The notes under the pieces are model-generated. The model was given only the letters and a program-made list of their open reading frames with translations. It was not told the origin of the DNA and ran no database searches. A DNA stretch of 64,000 nucleotides from Struthidea cinerea (Eukaryota; Chordata; Aves; Passeriformes; Corcoracidae), in NCBI GenBank assembly GCA_013397865.1, contig VZTI01004616.1, positions 493,109 to 557,108 of the forward strand. The letters run 5' to 3'. Of this stretch, positions 27,318-38,200 are shown in pieces (positions within the stretch are counted from its first letter, which is position 1; the number at the start of each line of letters is the position of its first letter). The position numbers were made by a program, and so were the translations under genes.

Positions 27318-27740
27318 TTTCACAGAATATTGTAATTTATAAGGGACCCACATGGATCACCCCAGTCCAGGTCTTAGCCCTGCACAAGACAGCATGAAGA
27401 ACCACACCATGAGATTGTGATGCCTGAGAGCGATTCGTGTGCTCTGTAAGGCACGGGGCTGTGACCATCACCCCGAGGAGCCCATTCCAGTGCTCAACCA
27501 CTCTCTGAATTAAAAACATTTTTGTAATATCCAATCTTAACCTCCCCTGACCCAGCTTCATTCATTCCCTTGGGTCTTGTCACTGGTCACCAGAGGGAAC
27601 AGATTGGTGCCTGCCCCTCTGCTTCATGAGGGGAGGGAGGGGAAGCTGTAGACTCCCCTTAATCTTCTCTTCTCCAGGCTGATTGGACCAAGCAACCTTA
27701 GCCATCCTTCATACAGCTTCCCCTCCAGACCCTTCACTAT
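27318..27740 (-). mobile_element. CR1 LINE fragment, 5'-truncated
   Basis: Reverse-complement CR1: it starts TTTCACAGAATATTG, then AGGGACCCACATGGATCACC, and carries the minus-strand blocks CCCATTCCAGTGCTC, TTGTAATATCCAATCTTAACC and TCTTCTCCAGGCTGA. On the minus strand a short frame (27337-27561) reads LGQGRLRLDITKMF and VVEHWNGLLG, matching the C-terminal end of the CR1 reverse transcriptase ORF2. The copy is inactive, truncated at its 5' end near 27740. Confidence 0.9.
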
Positions 27741-27751
27741 GCATAAAAATG

Positions 27752-27795
27752 GTTCACATGCATAAAAAACATGCATTGTTCACATACATAAAAAA
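27752..27795 (+). repeat. Imperfect direct repeat beside the CR1 truncation point
   Basis: Two 18-base copies beginning GTTCACAT and ending CATAAAAAA (27752-27769 and 27778-27795) differ at one base and have a 26-base period. They lie immediately beyond the 5'-truncated end of the CR1 copy. Confidence 0.8.
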
Positions 27796-28054
27796 GGAGA
27801 AATAATTTAATAAAATTTTGTGCTTTTGGGAACATACTTAGTAATAATCAAGCAGCAAATTAGCTAAGAGCAGGCAGAAGTTGGCGTTGTACCACCATAA
27901 ATCCCACTAGTGCACGCACAGGACACCACAATTAGGAAAGGGATTGTTTTTTCCATTTATCACTTCTTGTTCACAACAATGCAAAGAGTTCCTTGGTGAG
28001 AAAATTATGCTAAAAATGCCAAGGTGTATTTAATCCCTGCTGGGCTACTCACTT

Positions 28055-28117
28055 AAGAGTTGGACTCAATGATCCTAGTGGGTCTCTTCCAACTCAGTAT
28101 ATTCTGTGATTCTGTGA
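28055..28117 (+). mobile_element. CR1 LINE 3'-end fragment
   Basis: Reads GAGTTGGACTCAATGATCC, then GGGTCTCTTCCAACTCAG, and ends ATTCTGTGATTCTGTGA, the classic CR1 3' terminus with its tandem octamers. Only the last ~60 bases or slightly more are recognisable. It is in the opposite orientation to the CR1 copy about 300 bases to its left, so the two are independent insertions or products of rearrangement. Confidence 0.9.
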
Positions 28118-28702
28118 AATAAGTAGTGGCTGCCCAATGCTGGCATAGAAAAAGTCAGTGGAAATACACTAGTCATACTGCCATGAAGATGCAAAGGACA
28201 AGCAAAAGACAATGGCAGTCATTCATTTTCTAAAATGACGTGTTGCTGCAAGACTTTTGGGCAGTGCTTCCCTTAACAGAATGCAGCAAATATGATTGAA
28301 TACCCATCCCCTGCCTCTTTCACTTGATTTTCCAAACAGAACGAACAACAAATGTTAGGCAGCATCACCCATCCTCCAAAAACTCTTCCAAAAGCACCTG
28401 GTTATAGAGAATGATGCCTGGACTCTCAATTTCTGATGCATCATAACCAAATCTGTCACAGAGAAAGAAAATATTCTTCCTATGAAACAGGGAACAATTT
28501 GTTTCCATAGCAGCAAGGACAGTGATGAGCAACTCAGGCAAACAGCTCGAGAATTATTAGGAGCACAATGCAGATCAGATGATTTACATACAACATAAAT
28601 AGTGCAGAAGGTGACGAGAACAAGCAATAGCCTTTGAAGTATGAGAATGATAGAGCCAATCATCAGATCTAACTTGTCTCTTTCCCTTTCATCCCTGCAC
28701 AG

Positions 28703-28854
28703 AGTCAGGAGAAAACTGTCAGCGCAGATGGATAAACAGCACTGGAGGAGATAGGATGGCACCTCTGAGTCATAACGCTGTAATCCCAAAGCACCCTTGC
28801 AACAGCCAATATCTGCGTGAGAACAGCAGCCAATTTAACAATTTCCAAAGTCAG
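28703..28854 (+). other. Candidate internal exon (weak)
   Basis: A strong acceptor-like sequence, a pyrimidine tract ending CCCTGCACAG at 28702, is followed by a segment open for 50 codons after two bases that complete a split codon. It ends at CAG before GTGTAA (28855). The encoded peptide begins SGENCQRRW and ends FNNFQSQ; I do not recognise it. Length and splice signals are plausible for a vertebrate exon, but such combinations also occur by chance and no partner exon was found. Confidence 0.12.
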
Positions 28855-31800
28855 GTGTAACCTTTGTTTAATCTACGCTCTGCAACACTGTCAACTGTTA
28901 CCTGAAACAGTCTGACAGACATTGTACTTCTCTGCTGGTGGACACTGCACATCAAAAACAACATCCATTCAAACCTCCTTTTCATCAGTGAAACAAGTGT
29001 TATCTACCCTCAGCTTTGAGGGGACTGACACTTAAGTTCAATGCAACACAAACCCATGAGGTGAACCCAAGGATCATTCGTCCCTAGCATAGAATTTCAC
29101 ACCTTCCCTCCCACTGTTTTCTCATAAATGCCCCAAGTTATTAGAGGATACCACTTTAATATTGTTGGGTCTTGGCTCTTTAAAACCTTGAACTAGAATT
29201 TCGGTTCCAAAACTAACTGAACCAGACATATTGACTCTCAACCAGCTGCAACAGTTTCTGAAACAGGACATTTTCTAAAAAAAACCTGAATTCCACAACC
29301 CTTAAAGCACAAAAAGTTACGTATCAGCTAAACCGCCCTGTGATAGAAGATTAAACTCCCTGTAAAGTTTTTCCACGTGAATTCACTTCATTTTGTTTAT
29401 CATTAATGCTGAAAATTGCTAACAGGCACATTTTGAGAGCAATATTGCTAAAGCCATTATGACACTGCAACCTTGAAGGCACCTTGAAAACTGAGTAGCA
29501 TTGCGGCTATGCCAGGGCTAATCCACTTAAGAAAATAAAGATGAAATTCCTCACTTGACATTTCTGAGAAGAAGGTGACAGAGTTTTAACAAACTCGTCA
29601 TTGAAGGTACTCTGTGTAAGTCAACTCAGAAAGTTTTCACGGAGATTATATCCAGTTTCCAGTACAGATTGTATCCACACAGCCTGATGCAAACACCTAA
29701 CTGAAAAAACGAGGTGGAACAACTGGGTGGACAAAATTATTTTCTTTTATGTCAAGCAACAAAACATTCTGCTGTCCCCTTCAGGTTTCTCAACCCCACA
29801 GTACACAAGAAGAAACCTCCCCTCAACTAATGAGCATTGGGCCCAAGACAAGCTTTGAAAGAAGCTAGACCTGTTATCTTCCTCTGTGGGGAATTATCTT
29901 TTGTAGCCATCAACTAGTTTTGAAATAATAGCATGGGAAAATAAGCACTATCCCTCCCCTAGGAAATAAACATCTCCATATGTATATACACAAAAAATAT
30001 CTATAGCATGATGTTTGTGGGAACACGGGAAGAGGAATTTCATGTTGCTTAAAAACATAAGTAATGATGCCCAGCTGTGTCACATCAATAACCTGGTATT
30101 TTGACTCCGTGACAAAAGCAGATGTTAGAAAGTGAGTCTGGCCATTTTTTGCATTTCTTTCCTCTTATAGTCCCTGAGGGTTTGGAATTGCTATATTAAA
30201 GCTGCTAGTGGGTACTTGGAACTTATTGCTGAAATTTTCCCTGAAATCCTGAATCTTTTCTTACCTGTAAATTCCAGCATTTCAAAATTAACCCTCACCA
30301 TGACAGATCTTACAGAGCTTAAACAGCAGCACAGAAGTTTCTGTGACAAAAAAAAGTCCCAAAACAAGACACAGGCAGGTATCTGCAACTCATTCATATC
30401 TATGATGAATTTTGTTATCTCTGCCTTTCAAATGGAAGAGAGCCTTTCTTTAAGTTAATTCAATGCATGTTTGTTCATTTGGAAGCACTTGAGGCTGAAC
30501 TCTATTAAAAATCACTGAAGCCAAGCCAATGTGCACTGGGGATCTTGGCAGAAGAACGCAGGCGCATCTCTTTTCCTTTCTAAATGGCAGGAAGGCCCTT
30601 TCCAGGAAGGAATATTTTTACATGTCATTGCTCTATTTCAACCCGCCATTTTTGCACTTGTTCCTCCTGAGTTCACACTGTTAGGCCATGTTTCATTGCT
30701 TCCACAGTCTCACAGCACTGCAAGGGACGAAGAGGCCACCACCAGGGTATCACACAGCCAAGCTCAGCCACCTGAGTTTGCCGTAGCTCCAAAGAAGCTG
30801 CGACCACCGTGCTCAGCCACAGCCAGTTCTTCTTCTCTCAGACACATTTGTGTAAAGTAAGGCTGTTGATTTCCATGCAAAGATTCCATATATTGAAGTT
30901 CCCACCCTTGTGTTCCATGGAGAAGGCTGCCCACACAGCATGCAAGCTGTTTAAAAGCTTATCCCTGTGCCAGTTTGGTTTGCTGTCTAGCCAGGAAATG
31001 CTTCTGCCTCCCCCTGCTCAAAGGACATAAACGTTATTCAAGTGCAGCAAGAGAAACCATTATTCCAGCTGAAAGGAACAAAACGTCACCCTTTGAGGAT
31101 ACAAACTGTAGGAAAGCTTTGGGGTGAGAAGAAAAGACCCGGGGAAAAAAAAACTCCAAGTGCCTAAAGAGTATAGTACTCTTTGATCCACATAGAAAGA
31201 TTTGCTAAGGACTGGATCCTGTTTAAAGGGCTGCACAAGTAACCTGAGACTTTTCCTAAGCTCAATATGAAGCACTGCAGTGTTATCGCAGTGCCAGCAG
31301 ACCATGGTAGGCAAGCAGCATGTGACATTGACTTCACAGAAACCTCTTCTGGTGGCAAATGGTAGCTGAGTTTTGATGTACCTGGCAAGCCCAAGGAGGC
31401 AGGGTCTTACACATTTAAATCTCAAACACTTAAGCAGAAGCTGATAAAGCACTGCCTGCATTAGCCTGACATAGTAGCTCCAGATCTCAAGGGTACCCTC
31501 ACATCCACTGGCGATGCCCTCCTTCAAAGCATGCCTAAATAGACTCAGGCTAAAAGCTAAGGACAGAAGCAGCCAGAAGGAGCTTAAGGATCACTTGAAC
31601 TTGTCAGGGAAAGATCTCTGGTTGCTCTTAGGCCAACAATGCCCTTGTGGCCGAAATAGGTTGGATTAAATTGAAGCACATCAGTCAAGAGGCCAGTCCC
31701 TTCAGGCACTCTTGACAGCCAGCATTGCCAGAGCATGGCAGTATGGCAGAGCTCCCTCCTACCACCCCACACGGTTACAGAGAGAGTCTCCTCAGCTACA

Positions 31801-34209
31801 AGGCTAAAGTTAGCTGGTAACATGGAAACGTGTTCTCACTACCCACATCCCCAGATGTCAAATTAATTTAAATACATTTAACCATATTCAAAATCTATGT
31901 GTTGCCAGGAAAACAAGTGCACTAATTTGTGCCTGTGAGAAATTCAACTGACAAATCCAGAAGCAGCACAAAAGTGATAAACAGGTTAGATAGTGGAAAT
32001 AATCATGCATTTAGCCTTGGCTGTAATTTGTCAATACAAGGCTTTTAGCAAGCAAAAAGCATTTGCACAGAGACCTAGCAAATGAAGCACTGCCAAAGAG
32101 ATCAGCTGCTAAAAGCAACACTGCCATCTCATGATTTTATTTCAAGTCTCATGATATTCAGTGCTTCCAACAGGGCTTCAGCTTTTCAACTGTTAAACAT
32201 GGGCTGTAAGTTGCTTAAAACAAAATACAAACCCAGATTTGTTAGCCTGCTTTTTTTTTTTCTGATAAAAAGCCTAAATGCGTAACCTTTAACGATTGAT
32301 CAAGAGGCAAAATTGATGAACTCAAAGCTCAACATTCAAAACAAAGCCATGTGCTTTTGGGTCATGACTTCCCAACAGCCTGACTTTCAGTACCAGACTG
32401 CCATCCTCATGAGCTAGATAAGCATAGCAGCTCAGTTCACAGGCAGATTTGAGAAGCTCTGACTCCCTGTTCTAACAGCTCGAGAGTCAACTTTTGGGCA
32501 TCCAGGGGCAAAAAAAAACAAACCAAAGACAGGAACCCACACCTTCCTTGGACCACAACTGCCAGAAGGGACCAGAACATCCCAGAGCTTGGAAACTTTT
32601 TTAGTTCCTAGAAAAAACTAAACACACCTGATGGACAAACTATCCACAGATTCTCCCTGCCCCACTGACAATTTACTGGCAAGAGGTTAAAAACAGGTCC
32701 TGGTTTGATGTTCACAAGCATGTGAAGAGTCATTCAAACCCGAAACAAGACGGCCTTTAGCTGCTCACAGCAATGCCTTGCTCTTCAGCTGAGAAGGATG
32801 GAGATACAACTTGGACACCAACTCGTCTCAGGGATGTTTCTTGCCCCAGCTCCAAGTTCTCCCACCATGCTTCCCCTGGTGTGCAAATCCACTGACTTGC
32901 TTTCTGTGGCCTAACAGGAGCAGGGAAGAGCCGTGTACTCACATCAATGCAAAACATCCTCTCAGTGATACATGCTCAAGGCCTCTCTTGATTTTACCAA
33001 TTTTATTTCATCCACGACAGCTGGAAGGCTTCTAAGTAGCTTTAATGACCTGTGGGATCAAATTACTCTGGAATGGCAGGAACAGGTTAGGCCAGAGAGC
33101 AGATACTCCTGATCCAAAGCAAGTAAGGCTCACCAAGGAGCACACAGGACAGAGCACCCCAACTCCCCCAGCTGCCTGACCCCAGCTGGCTTGCAGCTGT
33201 AGCCCAGCACCAAAGCCGGCAGGAGCTGCTTTGGGGCTCAAGATGAGTTTCTCCCAGGCCACATCTGCTCTTGGAGGCAACAAACCCATACTGGTCAGCA
33301 GAAGAACACTCAGCTTTGAGAGCTGCACTCTTGGTGGTAGGGCTTGATTCAAAGGGGCACAACAGCTGATGCACTAGAAGAGCTTTTCTCATCTTCCCTC
33401 TCCCTAACTTCACTTAACAAGGAGAGAATTTTCTGGACTATTATGTTTTCAAAGGAGAAAACTAGAACAGCTGGGCTTGTGACTTTTTTCCCTTGCAGAG
33501 GAACACCAGTAGAGGCCACCACAAACCCAACTGAGCAGGTTTTCAGTCACATAGGCAGGTGTGTGGGTTCACTCACACCAAGGGGAAAAGGGACTGGAGA
33601 CAGAATCAGGGCTTCAATTATGTCTTGACCGGTGCTTGAACAAGACATCAAAGCAAGCTTCATCACTGGCAGCCTTCAGAATCTCTTCATGTACTATTCA
33701 GTTTTAATTCCTCTCTTCAGCCTGAAGTTCATTATTATATTCGGAAGAGCACAAGTGAAAAAACAGTAAATAATATTGCAGTATTTCCTGGGCATCACGT
33801 AAAGTGCTGTGACATTCAGCAAAGAGAAATCCCAGTGAATCTTCACAGAGGCTGGAGTTGTCATCCCTACATCCTCTTGCAGTTCACAATAAAGCCTCAT
33901 CTACTGATGTCAAATCCCATTTCTGATAGGAGAAACTAACAGAGGCCAGCTGTTTTTCCTCTGTTTTCTCCCCAGTTAAGTCATCACCTCAAACTCCTAT
34001 GTATACAAAGGCCCCATCCTTAAACTCACTGCCTCCTTAGAACAACTACTGGCTGATGAAGTACACAGAAAACACGCAAGAGGCCACATCTGTACCCCCA
34101 AACAAGATTCTTTCAATTTAAGAGTTATAATTTGTCACTGGACTAACATGCAGCTCAAGCCAAGACTTATTTCAGAGCTTATACATACCAACGTAAACTC
34201 CACTCTGAA

Positions 34210-34235
34210 TTGGATTAAGCTTTTGCTTAATCCAA
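34210..34235. repeat. Perfect hairpin, 11-base arms, TTTT loop
   Basis: TTGGATTAAGC (34210-34220), loop TTTT, then GCTTAATCCAA (34225-34235). The arms are exact reverse complements. Nothing nearby suggests a transposon end or RNA gene. Confidence 0.85.
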
Positions 34236-37200
34236 AAGAAGCTTTCATTTAAAAGCCATTTTTTAATTTCCTGAGCAGGAAGACTTTCAGGCAACAACAT
34301 GTAGAACTTCTGTAGGCAGTCTGCCCTGTTCACCTCATTAATATACTTTTTAAAGAAACCATAAAACCACAAATCCTCAAGCCAGGCTCTCCGGCACTGC
34401 TTCTGGATCTTGGATGGGGATGCTTACCAGAACCAGCAGGTCCTTTCAAGCCCAAGCAGCAGAAATACCTCTCTTTGCCCCTGGCACTCCATAAAAATGA
34501 CAACAGCAGCTTCAGGCAAGGCCAGATTAAAATCCCCGACTCTGGTTCAAGCAGAAGCATTTCATTGCAGATGTCGTGGAGACTAACCCAGGCATGAAGA
34601 GGTGCTCAGGTCTGTGCTGGGTGCACAGTCACAAACACCAGCTACTGCAAAGCAAGCCCACCTTTCCAATTCACCTACAGGCAATGCTTGGACTGGATAG
34701 GCAAGAATAAACAACCTGTAACAAGCTACTGCTCCAGGCTGTTTCTAAGTCATTCTTCTTTGTCTAGTTATGTGTTATTGAGCATTATGGGTCACTAATT
34801 GACTACAGATTAAGCATAGAGATTAAGGCCATGTAAATCAAGGTAAGAGTGATCAGCAGGAAGAAAGTGTACACATGCTTTTTCCCAACTGCTTATGCTA
34901 CATATTGGTTACTGAACACACCTGTGAGTTCACTGATACCTTCATTTTTTAGACTCTGATAGACCTCCCTCTGTCACTAGATTGATAGTCTGTAACGAAA
35001 AGAAAGAAGTGTGACAAAAGAGTTTGAGTGTCTGAAAGGTTTCAGCAAAGAGGATCAGAGCATAACATCCTCCCAACTCACCCGGCACAGACAGTGCAGT
35101 TGGCTTAAAATGATGATAAAAAGAAATTGAGACTGGTAATTAGGGAACTGTGAGGAGGCGGTGATTGAGGGAAGAGGAATAATGGAAAAAACAAAGACAA
35201 ATGCCCACCCCGGGTGTAAGGACCAGAACAGGTCACCTAGAGGTGCCCACCCTGTCAGTCCCTGGAGGTTTTCCAGAAGGAGCGACACAAATGTGTGCTG
35301 GAATTGCACAGAGACTGCAAGGAGCTGGGGGAGAACCAAGGGCATGATAGATATCAGTGTGTTTTCTTATGGTGACATGCCTACCAGATTTAATTCATGT
35401 TTTTTTGTTTTACAAGTGCTTTCACTAACAGCCATGTATCTATTAGAGAGCTGACAGGAGCTTAGCACTTAAAGGAAATGCATTCACCAGAGGTGAATGG
35501 CAATCTCAGATATTTCAAAGGTCTGAAGAGAGGAGGAGAAGCTCTTAGCCTCAACAATTCACCCCTGCCCCATCTCATGACTTGAACTACCACGTCGACA
35601 ACACCTCCCACCTTTCAAAGCTAAGCAAAGACCCATTCAAAGGCATTTGACAGGGTTTTAGGAACAGGGACATTGTAATTTCCTTTCTGATCCAAAGAGT
35701 CAGAGGGAAAAAAGGCTTTCTCCACCAATTTCAGCTACCCAGATACCTTTTACTGGATGGTGCATGACAGAAAAGGGTAATTCCTTCGGCATTTTGTTGT
35801 TCAGCTGTAAAGAAAAGTATTCTGAAAGCATAACAATTATTTCTCATCAGGTCAGTAAAATAAGGTTGATCATTCTGGGGTTTTTATTGACTTGAGAATA
35901 GTACAACTAAGCTCTTTTTTCCTTGTTTTATGCTTATATATGCTAATCCTTTAAAATGAAATTTTATAGAAGTTACTTTTCTTTGTTTAACCATGAAGTT
36001 AAAGAAATGGTACCGTAATGCTCTGGATAATGCATAACAGCTTTTATCCACTGATTTTTGGCATCTCTGTCCTTAAAGTTGTCACAGAAAGCAATAGAAA
36101 ATATAAAAATAAGACCAGGAATTTCTGAAAATCTTTTATAGTTCATTAGTGACCAGATCTTTCCAGTACCTCCTAAGACTTCTGCAATTCTTTCCACACA
36201 TTGGTATTGGCTGCACTCCACAAATGTAACGATTCAACATACATATTTGCTCTGTTTGGTCATCAGTTTCTTAAAAGCAATTCTTCCATTCGGGAAAAGT
36301 CCAGTTACGAACCTATAACACAATAACCTTAACCACACAACAGCGGCAAATTTCAATGACAGTTTGCCTAAAACCCAAAGATATATTTTAGACACACCCC
36401 GAGAAGAAGTTAAAACCCAGTCTCGATGGTTCAAAACACTCAATAGCACTCTTCTGTTTGTCAGAAAACACTTCCAAAATCTGTACAGCTTTTAATCCAG
36501 TAACAAGGAATAATAATTTTAAATATTTTATGCGTGTCTATGAAATCAGTTACATCACACAACTCATGCATGGAAGTAGTTGAAGAGCTGGGCAATTCTC
36601 TGGTGACACAGAGGATCGAGGTGCACCACGACTCCCTGGTTTCTCCCCCTCGTAGGTAGCTAATGTGCCCAATGAGAGACTGCTGGCACTGAGAACTTTG
36701 ATATAGGAGATCCTTTATGTGATTGAGCAGGGAGAACAAGCTCCCAGCTACCAATCAGGACTGTAGTAGGCATCCTGTTTATTTTTTTCTTTTTCTGTTT
36801 AATTGAAATACAAGAGTAACTGATTATTCAAAGTGGCAGAAAATTAAAAAAAACCCTTAGCCTAAACACAATACTTTTTCAAACAGGGGAAAACGCTTAA
36901 CACTGGCTGTACTATTTATTCTGGTTTCTTAAAATAGCGACCAGATCCTTGAGCACAGATGGTCACAGGTAAAGCAATTACTTTGGCTAGATAATGTATA
37001 GAGAAATGATTGAAATTTCATCAACCCTCTAAAATAAATGTTTGCTATTTCAAGGTGAAAATGGAAAATCGTCTTGGTGTTGACTGAAGCCATTTCCACT
37101 ACCCATCTATGGTTGCCTAGTTTCAGCATGATGCAGTGATCACGTGAATGAATTCTCACAAAATGGCCTGACATGTTACATAATGCTTAAAAAACAAGCA

Positions 37201-37454
37201 CTCAGACTAAATCTTCCATTAATGAAGTATTCAAAGGTTTTGGCCATCAATAAAAAATAGTAACAGGCTCCAAGTCTGTATGATAAGGGAGGAGACACCA
37301 AACGTGTATTAAATGAGAGCTGAAGCTTGACTTCATTGCTGAGTCTTCACCTCACAGCAGGCCATTGCAAAAAGTTACGTGTGACAAGTTACATATGACT
37401 ACAAGGTCACGCAGAGCTATTAGGAGTTATAGAAACATATTCCCATTGATATTT

Positions 37455-37568
37455 AGCATCTATTTAAAATTTGAAGTGTGTCTTCTTCACCTAGAGGGTG
37501 GTGACAAATCAAGCATCTATTTAAAAATTGAATTGTGTCTTCTTCACCTAGAGGGTGGCGACAAATCA
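37455..37568 (+). repeat. 57-bp tandem duplication (two copies)
   Basis: Copy one is 37455-37511 and copy two is 37512-37568. Both begin AGCATCTATTTAAAA and end GACAAATCA, with three substitutions between them. The unit is a multiple of three, so an open frame (37365-37577) carries a 19-residue repeat containing LLHLEGGDKS twice. That frame has no other support, so I treat this as a recent DNA duplication and not a protein repeat. Confidence 0.95.
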
Positions 37569-37796
37569 CAGAATTAAGTTTCCCTGTGAAGTTTGGCAGT
37601 AGTTTGACAGACCAGTTGTCTGACAGGACCTTCGCAAGTAACTGATAATAAACCTACAAACTCTTTTTCATGCCAGCGATTTCTCTCCCACGGTTACATG
37701 TCCGTATTTCCCTGAAAGGGATGCAGGAGAAACGGGGGAAGAAACAGGACCATACACACCCCACAAAGGCGTGTTAGGAACTGTGCAAATTAAAAG

Positions 37797-38200
37797 CCAG
37801 AGTCATTCGGAAGGGGCTTCTGGAGGTGAATGAGTCCAATCTCTTGCTTACAAAAGGGACAGTTTCAAAGTTAGTCTAGGTTGCCTTGACCAGTTGAGTT
37901 TTGAAAATATCCAAGATCAAAGATTCCACAACCTGAATGACTTCCAGCACTTAACCACTCTCACTACAGTTTTTTCTCCTTATGTCCAATAAAAAAATTT
38001 CTTTTATTGCAACAAGTGACAACTGTCCCCTGTCCTTGTAGTGGGCACATATAAGAAGTATTTACCTCCACTTTCTCACACATGTCCACTATGGTTTGGG
38101 GATTAGACTGGCCCCCCAGCCTTCTTTCTTCCCTCTGACTCCTCATATGCTCTGGTCCCCTAAATATTTCACTGGATTTCTGCTGGATTTCCCTCTCTGA
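37797..38200 (-). mobile_element. CR1 LINE fragment, old subfamily
   Basis: Reverse-complement CR1 with blocks equivalent to TGGAGGTGAATGAGTCCAA, TTGAAAATATCCAAGATCAA, GATTCCACAACCT, CTTAACCACTCTCACTACAG, GACAACTGTCCCCTGTCC and CTGCTGGATTTCCCTCTCT. The order matches the CR1 3' half. Divergence is considerable and no coding frame survives. Both boundaries are approximate. Confidence 0.8.

Larger units (their letters stand above)
28118..37454. other. Long non-coding stretch
   Basis: No gene or nameable transposon. A splice-bounded open segment at 28703-28854 is listed separately. The minus-strand frames 28355-28789 (144 codons, with a hydrophobic stretch) and 31060-31527 (155 codons) are the longest here; neither has a recognisable domain. 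A perfect hairpin sits at 34210-34235. Sequence at 33100-33330 is GC-richer and open in two minus-strand frames, probably because stops are rare there. Confidence 0.45.

Noticed and set aside
28355..28789. 144-codon minus-strand frame with a hydrophobic stretch resembling a membrane segment
   Set aside because: Hydrophobic runs are common in translated T-rich DNA, and it conflicts with the plus-strand splice-bounded segment; no homology is recognised.
31060..31527. 155-codon minus-strand frame
   Set aside because: No domain or splice evidence; overlapped by a second minus-strand frame (31164-31394).
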